A program made the translations under genes and the position numbers. This document shows, one piece after another, positions 7,966 through 16,184 of a stretch of DNA of 64,000 nucleotides (position 1 is its first letter; the number at the start of each line of letters is the position of its first letter). This stretch comes from CAVQND01 sp049518415 (GTDB taxonomy: Bacteria > Verrucomicrobiota > Verrucomicrobiia > Limisphaerales > UBA8199): the NCBI GenBank assembly GCA_049518415.1, contig JBEKRX010000071.1:23440-87439 (forward strand). The letters are read 5' to 3'. The notes beneath the pieces were generated by a model. That model searched no databases and was not told the DNA's origin. It saw only the letters and a list, made by a program, of their open reading frames with translations.

Positions 7966-9006
7966 ATGAACGGCAACCTTGAATGGCAATATCCGTGGTT
8001 GCTGGCGCTGCTGGCGCTGCTGCCCATTTATGCCTTTCTGCACGGACGCCCGGGCCGGCTCTCGGCCTTGCGGTTCCCGAGCGCGGACCTGGCCCGCGCG
8101 GCGGGAGCGCCGGCGCGGGCCGCCGCCGGGCGGCTGCTCCTCTTTCTCCGGCTGCTCACCGTGGGATTATGCGTCGTGGCGCTGGCCGGGCCGCGTTTTG
8201 CCAACGACCGCACCGAAACCCAGGCCAGCGGCGTGGACATCATGCTCGTGCTCGATTTGTCCTGGTCGATGATGGCCCTGGATATGGGCGGCCCCAACGA
8301 GCACGTCTCGCGCTATGACATCGCCGCGCAGGTGCTGGAGGATTTCGTCCGCAAGCGGCCCAGTGATCGCATGGGGCTGATCGTATTCTCGGCCGTGCCG
8401 TACCTGGCCAGCCCGCTCACGCTCAACCATCAGTGGCTGATCGAGAACCTCCATCGCCTCCATGTGGGCCTCATCCGCGACCTGGGCACCGCCATCGGCG
8501 ATGCCACCGCCGCCGCGGCCAAGCGGCTCAAGGCCCTCAAGGACAGCAAAAGCCGCATCATGATCGTGCTGACCGACGGCGACAACAACCGCGGGGAAAT
8601 CGATCCTGTGCCGGCCGCCCAACTCGCCGCCGCCCTGGGCGAGAAGGTCTATACCATCGGCATCGGCATCGAGCAGCCCTGCCAATTGTATGCCTTCGAG
8701 CCCGCCACCGGCAAACTGCTCTTCGACGCCCGCGGCAACCTCATGCCCCGCATGACCCTCCAGCCGGCCAACTACGGTGTCCTCGGCAAAATGGCCGCCC
8801 TTTCCCAGGCCAAATTCTACCGCGCCACCAGCCGCCGCGAACTGCAAGGCATCTACAACGACATCGACCGGCTGGAGAAAACCGAGGTCAAGCTCCGCCG
8901 GTTCACCACCTACCGGCCCCTCTTCGCCTGGCCCTTGTTGGCTGCCCTCGGGCTCTTCAGCCTCGAAATGGCCCTGTCTAACACCCGATTGCGGAGGGTG
9001 CCGTAA
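7966..9006 (+). CDS. BatA-like von Willebrand factor A membrane protein
   Basis: 346 residues. An N-terminal membrane helix (PWLLALLALLPIYAFL, residues 9-24) and another near residues 59-79 precede the vWA domain. The MIDAS motif is intact: VLDLSWSMMALD near residue 91 (DxSxS), and LTDGDNNRGE near 202 supplies the later acidic ligand. A final hydrophobic segment (RPLFAWPLLAALGLFSLEMAL) lies near residue 318. BatA/BatB proteins are membrane-anchored vWA proteins that work with MoxR ATPases and have been linked to stress tolerance. The start ATG follows a 47 bp repeat-rich spacer; the stop is one base before the ATG of the BatB-like gene. Confidence 0.92.
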   Translation: MNGNLEWQYPWLLALLALLPIYAFLHGRPGRLSALRFPSADLARAAGAPARAAAGRLLLFLRLLTVGLCVVALAGPRFANDRTETQASGVDIMLVLDLSWSMMALDMGGPNEHVSRYDIAAQVLEDFVRKRPSDRMGLIVFSAVPYLASPLTLNHQWLIENLHRLHVGLIRDLGTAIGDATAAAAKRLKALKDSKSRIMIVLTDGDNNRGEIDPVPAAQLAAALGEKVYTIGIGIEQPCQLYAFEPATGKLLFDARGNLMPRMTLQPANYGVLGKMAALSQAKFYRATSRRELQGIYNDIDRLEKTEVKLRRFTTYRPLFAWPLLAALGLFSLEMALSNTRLRRVP

Positions 9007-9007
9007 G

Positions 9008-10147
9008 ATGATTGCCAATTGCCAATTCCCGATTTCCAATTGTCCCCAGGCGCTGATGGGCCTGCTTTTCGCCGCCGCACGGGGGCCTGCGCATTGGCAA
9101 TCGGCCATTGGCAATTGGCAATCCCACTCCCTGGCTAACCCTCATTTTGCGGAACCGCATTGGCTTTGGCTGGCGGCGCTCGGGCCTTTGGCGTTGCTGG
9201 CGCTGCAACGCTATTCGGCCTGGATGCGGCGCAAGCACCTGGCCCAAATCGCCGCCCCGGAGTTCGTCCGGGAGTTGACCGCCTCGCACAGCCCCGCGCG
9301 CCGGAGCTTGAAAAACGCGCTCCTGGTGCTGGCGGTGGCGGGTGTGGGCCTGGCGCTGGCGCGGCCCCAGTGGGGCGAGCGGGAGGACGCCGGCTACCTG
9401 CTGGGCCAGGACCTGGTGTTTGTGTTGGATTGCTCGCGCAGCATGTTGGCGGGCGATGTCTCGCCCAGCCGGTTGCAGCGGGCCAAGCTGGCCATTTGGG
9501 ATTACGTCCAGCACCACGGGCGCGGCCGCCTCGGCCTGGTCGCCTTCGCCGGGCAGGCCTTCCTGCAATGCCCGCTCACCTTCGATTACGGCGCCTTCCA
9601 GGAGGCCCTGACGGCCATCGATGACAAGACCATCCCGGTGCCCGGCACCGACCTCGGGCGGGGGCTGGATGAGGGGTTTCGCGCGTTGGACAGGAGTGAA
9701 CGGCTGAAACTGCTGGTCCTGCTGACCGACGGCGAAGACCTGGAGAAGGGCGGGGTGCGCATGGCGGAATCGCTGGCCAGGAAAGGCGTCGTGGTGTTCA
9801 CGGTGGGAGTAGGCACCGCGGCGGGCGCGCAAATCGAAATGCTCAACGAACAGGGCAGACTGGAACTGGTGCGCGACCGCAAGGGCGAGGTCGTGCGCAG
9901 CCGCTTGGATGAGCAGACCCTGCGCGCCATCGCCCAGGCCACCGGCGGCTCGTATTTCCCCCTCGGCCCGCTGGGCGAAGGCCTGGCCAAGGTCCGCCTG
10001 GCCATCCAGGGCCTGAACCCGACCACGGGTTCCGCCCCCGGGCGCAAACTGGGCGTGGACCGTTTTCACTGGCCCCTGGCCGCCGTGCTGGTCCTGCTGG
10101 TGGCGGAGTCGTTGCTGGGCACCAGGCGGCGGCCCGTCTCCCGCTGA
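9008..10147 (+). CDS. BatB-like von Willebrand factor A membrane protein
   Basis: 379 residues from ATG 9008. The first 40 residues are unusual: IANCQFPISNC and WQSAIGNWQS are direct translations of the ggcaattg tandem repeat, and normal BatB sequence starts only at about residue 48 with WLWLAALGPLALLAL, the first membrane helix. The vWA domain follows with VLDCSRSMLAGD (MIDAS DxSxS, near residue 142) and LTDGEDLEKGG near 240. The last helix is WPLAAVLVLLVAESLLG near the C-terminus. It ends the MoxR-Bat operon and would act with BatA as a membrane vWA pair. The repeat-encoded N-terminus suggests repeat invasion or start-codon shift; an unseen internal non-ATG start is possible. Confidence 0.9.
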   Translation: MIANCQFPISNCPQALMGLLFAAARGPAHWQSAIGNWQSHSLANPHFAEPHWLWLAALGPLALLALQRYSAWMRRKHLAQIAAPEFVRELTASHSPARRSLKNALLVLAVAGVGLALARPQWGEREDAGYLLGQDLVFVLDCSRSMLAGDVSPSRLQRAKLAIWDYVQHHGRGRLGLVAFAGQAFLQCPLTFDYGAFQEALTAIDDKTIPVPGTDLGRGLDEGFRALDRSERLKLLVLLTDGEDLEKGGVRMAESLARKGVVVFTVGVGTAAGAQIEMLNEQGRLELVRDRKGEVVRSRLDEQTLRAIAQATGGSYFPLGPLGEGLAKVRLAIQGLNPTTGSAPGRKLGVDRFHWPLAAVLVLLVAESLLGTRRRPVSR

Positions 10148-10191
10148 GCGGGACGGGACGGGCCTTGCCCTGAGCTATTGTCGTCCTGGCC

Positions 10192-10262
10192 CTCCGGGGC
10201 AGAAGAATGCCGCGCTGCCCGCGGGTAGAGTGGAATTGGTGGCGGTGTCGGGATGCGCCCGA
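10192..10262 (+). repeat. Interspersed repeat family G, copy 1
   Basis: About 60-70 bp starting ctccggggcagaag and running through ggtggcggtgtcgggatgcg. An inverted copy lies at 63836-63908 with roughly 54 of 60 bases identical in the part compared by eye. It lies between the end of BatB and a broken gene pair. Confidence 0.75.
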
Positions 10263-10513
10263 TCTGCAAGCCCCGCCCATTTCCGCCTCGACGAACGCCC
10301 TCGCCGCTCTTATGCTTGACCCGTGGAAAAAAAATCGCGCGTGTCCTCAAAAAAATCCGAAACGTCCCCGGCCTGAGCGAGGAGGAGAAGTTCCTCTTCG
10401 CCCGCAGCCTCGCGGCGACACCGGACGAGCGCTGGCAACTCCACGAGAACTTCCTCCGCTCGCACGGCTTATTCACGCGCTCCGCCAGGAAAAAATACGG
10501 TTTCAAGTCGTAG
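10253..10513 (+). pseudogene. Small helical protein remnant of a two-gene unit
   Basis: 86-codon open frame. Only the last 50 residues look like real protein: GLSEEEKFLFARSLAATPDERWQLHE followed by RSHGLFTRSARKKYGF. I recall such small proteins placed directly before nucleotidyltransferase-fold genes in related genomes (memory, not a search). The first 35 residues derive from repeat G and arginine/proline-rich spacer, and no good start is visible, so the 5' end is probably lost. It overlaps the next fragment in another frame, which fits a formerly coupled pair. Confidence 0.35.
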
Positions 10514-10617
10514 GCATGAGCGGGGCCATCCTGCAGGGCGTTCCGGCCACGACACTGGATACGGACCTGTGGATCGACCTGCCGGAGCAAACCATGGCGC
10601 TGAAACTGCGCCTTTAG
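10462..10617 (+). pseudogene. Truncated nucleotidyltransferase-fold protein
   Basis: About 50 residues reading LIHALRQEKIRFQVVGMSG then GVPATTLDTDLWIDLPEQ. This is the N-terminal GxS...DxD core of a minimal nucleotidyltransferase (MNT/AbiEii-like). The frame then stops at 10617, leaving only a quarter to a third of a normal protein, with no later remnant before the convergent etfA end at 10614. No ATG is in place. The truncation is read directly; the family call rests on the short TDLWIDLP motif. Confidence 0.4.
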
Positions 10618-11660
10618 CTTTTTGAACTGCCTTGGGCCAGCAACTCGTTCACTTTGGCCACCACGGCAAAGGCATCGGCCACGTAGAGCACGTCGGCTTT
10701 GCCGTGCGCCCAGCCGCAATTCGGGTCGAGATTGATGGCGCGGCGCTCGTTGATGAAGCGCCAGCCAACGGCGTGCGGTTCTTCGCCATGACAACAGGTG
10801 GCCAGGCCTTTGGGGTGCCGCGGCGTGGAGCCGGTCTGGCCAACCTGGTTCAAGTGGGTGAGAAAAGGAAGCACGGCCTGGCCCTCGCTCCCCAAGTCCA
10901 CCAGGGACTTGCTGCTCCCCAGGGAGGCGCGCGTGAGTTTGAGGCAATCGAGAATCAGCTTTTCTGCTTCTTTTACGTGGGTCCGTCCGTCCGCCTGCTT
11001 CTTGGTCCAGCCGGCGCCCGCGACGAAGAGGAGGGCCGCGTCGGGGCGAATGGTCTGGGCCTCGCCCGCCGGCTCGCGCAGACCGAGCACGATCGTGCGT
11101 TTGAGGGCGTCCGGCAGGCTGACCGGGATGGTTTCGACGCGGGCCGCCCCGGCTTGGGCTTGCCAGGGAGTGTGGCTGCCGGGGTCAACCAGGATAAACC
11201 ATGGACGCTGGTCCCGCTGTAGCACCGCTTCCAGGCGCTGGCGGTAATACCAGCGGTTAATGGACAGGGCGCCGGCGGCGGCGGCAAGGCCGGTAACGTG
11301 GGTGTCCACCCGGCCGCCCAGGCGTTGGGCGACGCCCGCCAGCACGCGATTCCAGCGCGAGGTTGCCGGGGCAATGACGAGCGTGGCCTGGGCGGCTTGG
11401 CACAGGGCTTCGACGGCAGCGGCATCGGTGGCATAGCGGGATTGAGCAAAGTCAGCGCCGGTGACGCCCAGGAACCTGGCCGGGCCGCTGGCGGCAATGC
11501 GGTCGGCGGCCCGCTGGACTTGCTCGCCAACCAACCCGGCCACCAGGTTCGCTTGGCCAAGGTTCAGGGCCAGGGTTTTGGCTGCGCCCAGGGCCTCGAG
11601 CGCCGCCTGGGCCAGCGACCCGTCGGCTTCAGTATGTGCCAGGAAAAGAATTGTTTCCAT
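10614..11660 (-). CDS. etfA: Electron transfer flavoprotein, alpha subunit
   Basis: 348 residues. EtfA pairs with EtfB to carry electrons from flavin dehydrogenases to ETF:quinone oxidoreductase. The C-terminal FAD domain is clear: VAGAGWTKKQ, then LPFLTHLNQVGQTGSTPRHP near residues 250-270 (FAD-binding QVGQTG), AVGWRFINERRAINLDPNCG and ADVLYVADAFAVVAKVNELL. The N-terminal domain (METILFLAHTEADGSLAQAALEAL) is diverged, as is common. It lies 72 bp downstream of etfB, in a minus-strand run that also includes ETF-QO. The spacer consists of GGTGGGGT-like repeats. Normal length. Confidence 0.93.
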   Translation of the reverse strand: METILFLAHTEADGSLAQAALEALGAAKTLALNLGQANLVAGLVGEQVQRAADRIAASGPARFLGVTGADFAQSRYATDAAAVEALCQAAQATLVIAPATSRWNRVLAGVAQRLGGRVDTHVTGLAAAAGALSINRWYYRQRLEAVLQRDQRPWFILVDPGSHTPWQAQAGAARVETIPVSLPDALKRTIVLGLREPAGEAQTIRPDAALLFVAGAGWTKKQADGRTHVKEAEKLILDCLKLTRASLGSSKSLVDLGSEGQAVLPFLTHLNQVGQTGSTPRHPKGLATCCHGEEPHAVGWRFINERRAINLDPNCGWAHGKADVLYVADAFAVVAKVNELLAQGSSKS

Positions 11661-11732
11661 GGAGTGGTGGGGTGGTGGGGTGGTGGAGTGATGCTGGCAG
11701 GGTTAAATACGCCAGCACTCTGCCGCCCGGTT
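11661..11732 (-). repeat. Spacer with GGTGGGGT-type tandem repeats between etfB and etfA
   Basis: On the plus strand, 11661-11690 reads as ggagtggt/ggggtggt units repeated about four times. This is a purine-rich short tandem array directly upstream of the etfA start, unlike random coding sequence and analogous to arrays in other operon spacers here. Confidence 0.65.
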
Positions 11733-12542
11733 TCACTTGTTCACCCAGTCAACGATTTCGCGCGCGATGTCCGCGGGGGGCATGTCCTTCACAATCCTGG
11801 TCTGGCGCAACTCTTTGGGCAGGGAGACGCGGGCAAAGGTCGGGCCGCTGCCGGCGAGCTTGACGGGTTTGGCCTTTTGCAGGCCGGGCATGACGGTGCG
11901 CATGTTGACCATGCCGACGTGCGGATTGTTCCTGGGCTCCGGCAAACGGCCTGTGGCCCAGCCGAGCAGGGCCGGGGGCCCGGAGCAGCGCGAGAGCTGG
12001 TGTCTGCCGCCCTCGATGCGCTCGAGGATGTCCAGGGAACCATCCGGGTTGGGCTGGAGTTCGTCCACGCCTTGAAACTGGTCCACGATGCCCAGGCATT
12101 CGCCCACCATCTGCATGGTGGCGCCGGCGGCGCGCGAGGCGGATTCCCAACCTCCGAAGACCAGCAGCCTGGAGCGGTCGAGGCCCGGGAGCGCCTGGAT
12201 GGCCTCGGCCAGCAACGCGGCGGTTTCCGCGGCCTCAGTGAACCCCCTGGCCGGACCGTCCAGGGCGATGAGTTCAAAAGGCACCTTTTGCGCGATGGTC
12301 ATCATCACCTGCTGGAGCTTGGCTTTGGGAGCGAGGCTCACGAGCCAGACTTTGCTGCCGGGCGCCAGCTTGGCGAGGTTGGCGGCCTCGTAAAGGGCGT
12401 GCGCGGCCCAGGGGTCCAGGACCGCCGGCAGCATCATTTCGTTCTTCAAAGCCGGGCCGGCCGGGCCGGATACCGGCTCCAGGGTCTGGAGGGGGTCCGG
12501 CACCACACCCCCGCACACGACAATCTGATAGGCACTGCTCAT
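11733..12542 (-). CDS. etfB: Electron transfer flavoprotein, beta subunit
   Basis: 269 residues from ATG 12542 (MSSAYQIVVCGGVVPDPLQ); longer upstream frames are arginine-rich shadow sequence. EtfB carries the AMP site and forms the ETF heterodimer with EtfA. The family hallmarks are the N-terminal VCGGVVPDP (usual VxVKxVPD), LDPWAAHALYEAANL near residue 43 (usual NxxDxxAxExAL), VWLVSLAPK, and ALLGWATGRLPEPRNN near 190. Several canonical positions are altered, so this is a diverged ETF group rather than the classical fatty-acid-oxidation ETF. It is transcribed with etfA downstream and the OmpA-like gene 76 bp upstream. Confidence 0.88.
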   Translation of the reverse strand: MSSAYQIVVCGGVVPDPLQTLEPVSGPAGPALKNEMMLPAVLDPWAAHALYEAANLAKLAPGSKVWLVSLAPKAKLQQVMMTIAQKVPFELIALDGPARGFTEAAETAALLAEAIQALPGLDRSRLLVFGGWESASRAAGATMQMVGECLGIVDQFQGVDELQPNPDGSLDILERIEGGRHQLSRCSGPPALLGWATGRLPEPRNNPHVGMVNMRTVMPGLQKAKPVKLAGSGPTFARVSLPKELRQTRIVKDMPPADIAREIVDWVNK

Positions 12543-12618
12543 AGGGACAATCGTCAAGGTTGCTGCCGCGCGTGATTGAAACTGCCGGGATCCGGATGCG
12601 CGAGTATGACGGAGGACC

Positions 12619-13449
12619 TCAAGGACTCGGGGTTGCCTTGGGCGGCTGGGCCGGCGTCGAGTTGTTGGTCTCTGCTGGCGGCGCTGTGGCTGGCTGGGCC
12701 GGCGGAGCGTTCGTGATCGCCGCGGGCGCCGCGGGCGCCCCGGGGGCATTGGTGGTCGCCGCGGAGGCCGTGTCCGCCCCGGCCATTTCCTCGGAGAGGA
12801 TGACGATGGCGATGCGGCGGTTCTGGGCGCGGCCCGCCGCCGTGGTGTTGTCGGCCACGGGCCTGAATTCGCCGTAGCCGAGGGCCCCGAGCCGGCGGGG
12901 GTCGACCCCGGTCTGTTCGGTCAGGAAGCGCACCGCGGCGGTGGCGCGGGCGGTGGAAAGCTCCCAATTGCTGGCAAAGCGATTCCGGGCGGCGGGCTTA
13001 ATGGGCACGTCATCCGTATGGCCGACGACGTGGAGCTTGAGGTTGGGATGCTGGGTCAGGATGATTGCGATCTTGCGCAACACGTCAGCGCCATCCGGTT
13101 TCAGCTCCGCCTCGCCGGAGTCGAACAGGATGCGGTCCAGGATGTTGACCGTGAGCTTGCCCTGCAATTGGGAGATGGCGACGTCCTTGGACTCGAGCGC
13201 GGCGCGCATCTCCTCTTCCAGGCCCTTGTGCGTCTGGAGGACGGCTTCCCTTTGCTGTTGCAACTCCTGGACGCGCGCCTGGCTGTTGGTGAGCTTCTGG
13301 CTCAGTTCGCCCGCCTCGCCCTGGCTGTTGGCCAGCGCGGCGCGCACCTGGTCCAGTTCACGCTGTTTGGCAAAAAACGACCAGCCGAGCGCCGCCACCA
13401 GAATGGTCACGGTCAGCGCGCCGGCGATGAGCCAACTTTGTCTCGTCAT
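12619..13449 (-). CDS. OmpA/MotB-domain envelope protein with coiled coil
   Basis: 276 residues. A single N-terminal anchor or uncleaved signal (WLIAGALTVTILVAALGWSFF, residues 5-25), a coiled coil of about 70 residues (residues 30-100, QRELDQVRAALANSQGEAGE and so on), then an OmpA_C peptidoglycan-binding domain. Its motifs are VNILDRILFDSGEAELKPDG, LHVVGHTDDVPIK, NWELSTARATAAVRFL and LGALGYGEFRPVADN. The tail of about 45 residues is Ala/Pro/Thr-rich. It probably links the inner membrane or periplasm to peptidoglycan. It sits between ETF-QO and etfB on the same strand; a functional link with electron transfer is not evident. Confidence 0.9.
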   Translation of the reverse strand: MTRQSWLIAGALTVTILVAALGWSFFAKQRELDQVRAALANSQGEAGELSQKLTNSQARVQELQQQREAVLQTHKGLEEEMRAALESKDVAISQLQGKLTVNILDRILFDSGEAELKPDGADVLRKIAIILTQHPNLKLHVVGHTDDVPIKPAARNRFASNWELSTARATAAVRFLTEQTGVDPRRLGALGYGEFRPVADNTTAAGRAQNRRIAIVILSEEMAGADTASAATTNAPGAPAAPAAITNAPPAQPATAPPAETNNSTPAQPPKATPSP

Positions 13450-13599
13450 GGCAGTACCAGCCCTTCAACGAAATTCTGCCGCGAAGGGCGCTTGGGTAAT
13501 GAACTCATTATCCGCTTAAATTGCCGCAAAAGAACCCAAACCGCGCAAGGAAATAATCGCAAGCAAGATCGCGGCGGGCACCTCCGAACCGTAGCGCCA

Positions 13600-15477
13600 C
13601 TAATTCTCGGCGGAGTGCAAGCCGCCGGCGCCAGCGCGGAAGGCGATGTTCCCGCGTTCAGGGTCTGCGGGGTTGGGCTGCGAGCAGTTCCAATAACATG
13701 CGCCGCAATGGACGCATTTCTCGCGCTCGAAGGCGGGCACGCCGCCTTGGCCCGGCGTAAGGGCCTGGCCGGAACAGACTTCGACGCAAATCCTGGTTCC
13801 GCACTCGGCGCAGAGGTGCGGGTAAAGGAACGCCACATGATCGGCATAGCCGGGCGGCGCCTGGACTTTGCCGCCCAGCAACAGCGCGTCCTGGTGTGAG
13901 ACGAGCAGCTTGCCGTCGAAGGGGATGGCCGGCCAGCCGCACCGCTGCATCAGGGCGCCATGGAGCGAGACGCCCTTGATGGCGCACTCTTTGCGCAACT
14001 GCCGGACTTCCGGGGCGGGGATTGTGCCGCGGTAATATTCCTCGAGGGTAGGGATGCGTTTGTAAGGCGGCACCGGTTGGCTGGCGAGGGCGAAGCGGCC
14101 GTTGGTCAAACCGGCGAGCGCCAGGCCAAGCAGGCCGCGCAGAAAGCCTTTCTGGAATCCGTCGCGCGACCTTTCGGCCCCACGGGCCTCGGCTTCCAGC
14201 CAACTGGCGCGGCGCCGCTGCACATAGCTTTGCTCGAGGTTTTGCTTCGTGAAAGGCTTTCCGGACTTGAGCAATTCGAGAACGCTCTCGGCCAGTTGCG
14301 TGCCGCTGGTCCAGGCCTCATCCACCCCGGAGCCGGTCAGGACGTTGGTGGTGCCGGAACCTTCGCCGATGCGGGCGTAGCCGTCGCCGGCCAGGTGCGG
14401 TTCGCCGCGCCGCCCGGATTCGCCCAGGCTCTTGGCGCCCCAGGAGCGAAGCTTGGCGCCCTGGAGATAGCGCCAGAGGTAGGGATGGAGCATCCAGTGC
14501 TGGAGGTAGCGGTAGCTGGTGCGCACCGGGCTGTCGAACCACGACGGCACGAAGATGCCCAGGGAGGCAATACGGTCGGGATGCACGTAGAAAAAGCCGA
14601 AAATCTCCGGCTCAGGAAAACCAAAGGTGTGCAGCACCGCGCCGGGCTTCAACGGCGTGTCTGCGGGCAGGTCCACGACGAATTTCATGCCTACCGCCCA
14701 GTCGCGGGTGCGGTGGCCGGGGGGCCGGCCGAAGTGGGCGTCGAGTTGCTGGCCAATGGGGCCAACCGGGCCGTCGCCCACCACCGTGAGCGCGGCGTGG
14801 ATGTCCATGCCCGCCATGAACCCGGCGCCGGGCTGGCCTTGCTTGTCCACGCCTTGATCGAGCAGGCGGACGCCGGTGACCTTGTTCTCCTGGATGAGGG
14901 CCTGGGAGACCGGGGTGCCCGGCCAAATCTGGACTGTGCCCGCGCTCTGGATTTGAGCGCCGACCCATTGCATGAACTGGCCCATCGAGAGCAGGAGGCC
15001 GCCCTCTTTGTGCAGGAAGCCGGGGGTCCAGGGCAGTTCCAGCGCCTCATGTTCGAAGGGCAGCAGGCGCTGGAACACCCGGAGGCATCGGTCGGCCGCC
15101 CGCAAAGCCCACGACCGCCGGCTGGCGCCAATGGGATCGAGCAGATACACGACCTTCTCTTCCAGGACCGGCGTGGCCATCGGGATGTCTTTGGGGTCGA
15201 GGTTGGGGAAAGTGGCCCGCAGCCCGCGCGCCCGCGTGACGATGCCCGAAACGCCGAAACCGAGGTCATCGGCGCGTTCGTAGCACAGGACCAGGGGCGG
15301 CATCCCGGGCCGGGCCGCGCTGGCCACCGCCGGCGTGCCGTCCGGGTGGGCAAGGTTCTTTGACAACGCGGTGAGAAAACCGGCCATGGCCGGGCCAAAG
15401 CCAACGCAGACGATGTCCACGTCCATGCGCTGGCGGTCAACGGCGGGCGCTTCGGGTTGGGCTGAGATAGATGTCAT
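13600..15477 (-). CDS. Electron transfer flavoprotein:quinone oxidoreductase-like protein
   Basis: 625 residues. The N-terminal FAD Rossmann motif DIVCVGFGPAMAGFLTAL (residues 24-41) starts a geranylgeranyl-reductase-like flavoprotein. The middle includes TVVGDGPVGPIGQQLD and an active-site-like region near GDGYARIGEGSGTTNVLTGSGVDEA. The C-terminus carries cysteines for iron-sulfur binding: CAECGTRICVEVC and CVHCGACYWNCSQP. This is the layout of ETF-QO (flavin plus 4Fe-4S), which passes electrons from ETF to membrane quinone. Presence of etfB and etfA downstream supports the role. The ATG follows the vapC stop with one base between (TGA-G-ATG), so expression is probably coupled to the vapBC unit. 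Confidence 0.88.
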   Translation of the reverse strand: MTSISAQPEAPAVDRQRMDVDIVCVGFGPAMAGFLTALSKNLAHPDGTPAVASAARPGMPPLVLCYERADDLGFGVSGIVTRARGLRATFPNLDPKDIPMATPVLEEKVVYLLDPIGASRRSWALRAADRCLRVFQRLLPFEHEALELPWTPGFLHKEGGLLLSMGQFMQWVGAQIQSAGTVQIWPGTPVSQALIQENKVTGVRLLDQGVDKQGQPGAGFMAGMDIHAALTVVGDGPVGPIGQQLDAHFGRPPGHRTRDWAVGMKFVVDLPADTPLKPGAVLHTFGFPEPEIFGFFYVHPDRIASLGIFVPSWFDSPVRTSYRYLQHWMLHPYLWRYLQGAKLRSWGAKSLGESGRRGEPHLAGDGYARIGEGSGTTNVLTGSGVDEAWTSGTQLAESVLELLKSGKPFTKQNLEQSYVQRRRASWLEAEARGAERSRDGFQKGFLRGLLGLALAGLTNGRFALASQPVPPYKRIPTLEEYYRGTIPAPEVRQLRKECAIKGVSLHGALMQRCGWPAIPFDGKLLVSHQDALLLGGKVQAPPGYADHVAFLYPHLCAECGTRICVEVCSGQALTPGQGGVPAFEREKCVHCGACYWNCSQPNPADPERGNIAFRAGAGGLHSAEN

Positions 15478-15478
15478 C

Positions 15479-15937
15479 TCAGGAATCGACGACGGCTATC
15501 CGGATAGGCAATAGCTTCAGGCCGACTCTCTCGGCGAGGCTGCGCTGTCGGCGGTCGAAAGAAAAGAATTCGCTCGCTCCCACCGCCAGTGCTGCCGCGA
15601 CATGCACCACATCCAGGCTCCGGGCGCCAGTGGCGACCGTGTGGTCTGTGGAAAGGGACTCCGCTTTCTGGAACACGGCTGGCAGGTCGTAAATCGGCCT
15701 TTCCAAGAGACCGCTATCGAGGTCGCGCTGGAGGTTTTGGAGCGCGCCCGTCAATTCCCCCTCGGTGAGTTCACCGCGGTGGCGCTTCAACCTCAGCGCG
15801 TTGCGAATCTCAAGGCTGTGCAAGTCAGTGAACGGCAGCGGTGGCACCGCCTGGCGGATGAGGGCAACAGCTTCAGGTGAGGTTTCCTCCAGACAGTAGG
15901 CCTTTACCAGCAACGCCGAGTCGATGTAGGCGCTCAT
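15479..15937 (-). CDS. PIN-domain toxin (VapC-like)
   Basis: 152 residues from ATG 15937; a longer upstream frame is shadow of vapB. PIN-fold acidic residues are visible: the N-terminal MSAYIDSALLVKAY (first Asp), the conserved Glu in FTDLHSLEIRNALRLKRHRGE, and SLDVVHVAAALAVGASEFFSFDRRQ (C-terminal Asp pair). VapC toxins are Mg-dependent RNases. The start overlaps the antitoxin stop by the usual ATGA arrangement. Unusually for such a module, its stop is one base from the start of ETF-QO. Normal length. Confidence 0.9.
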   Translation of the reverse strand: MSAYIDSALLVKAYCLEETSPEAVALIRQAVPPLPFTDLHSLEIRNALRLKRHRGELTEGELTGALQNLQRDLDSGLLERPIYDLPAVFQKAESLSTDHTVATGARSLDVVHVAAALAVGASEFFSFDRRQRSLAERVGLKLLPIRIAVVDS

Positions 15938-16182
15938 CGGTCCTGGCGGCTCTCCAGAATGATCTCGCTGGCTGGCTGGCCCTTGACTCCTTTCGGGAAA
16001 AGCCGCTTCAGCCGGCCCTCGAAATCCGGCCACTGCAGTGGCGCCTTTCGTGGCGCGACGGTCGGCGTTAGCGTCGCGAACTTCTTCCCGTGAAAAGTTA
16101 TTTCCACGCTTTCCCCTTGTTGAATCCACCTGGAAACGCGGGGGAAGGCATAGCGCAAGTCTCTGACGGTTGCCGTCTTCAT
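15934..16182 (-). CDS. VapB/Phd-type antitoxin
   Basis: 82 residues from ATG 16182 (MKTATVRDLRYAFPRVSRWI), the conserved N-terminal DNA-binding half of PhdYefM-type antitoxins, with GESVEITFHGKKFATLTP following. The C-terminal half (FEGRLKRLFPKGVKG) would bind and block the PIN toxin. A good promoter with a palindromic operator precedes it, as expected for autoregulation. It overlaps vapC by 4 bp. Confidence 0.88.
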   Translation of the reverse strand: MKTATVRDLRYAFPRVSRWIQQGESVEITFHGKKFATLTPTVAPRKAPLQWPDFEGRLKRLFPKGVKGQPASEIILESRQDR

Positions 16183-16184
16183 TT

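Noticed and set aside
15479..16129. Longer VapC start at 16129
   Set aside because: The extra 64 residues are an out-of-frame reading of vapB; the ATG at 15937 gives the usual ATGA overlap and the conserved N-terminus.
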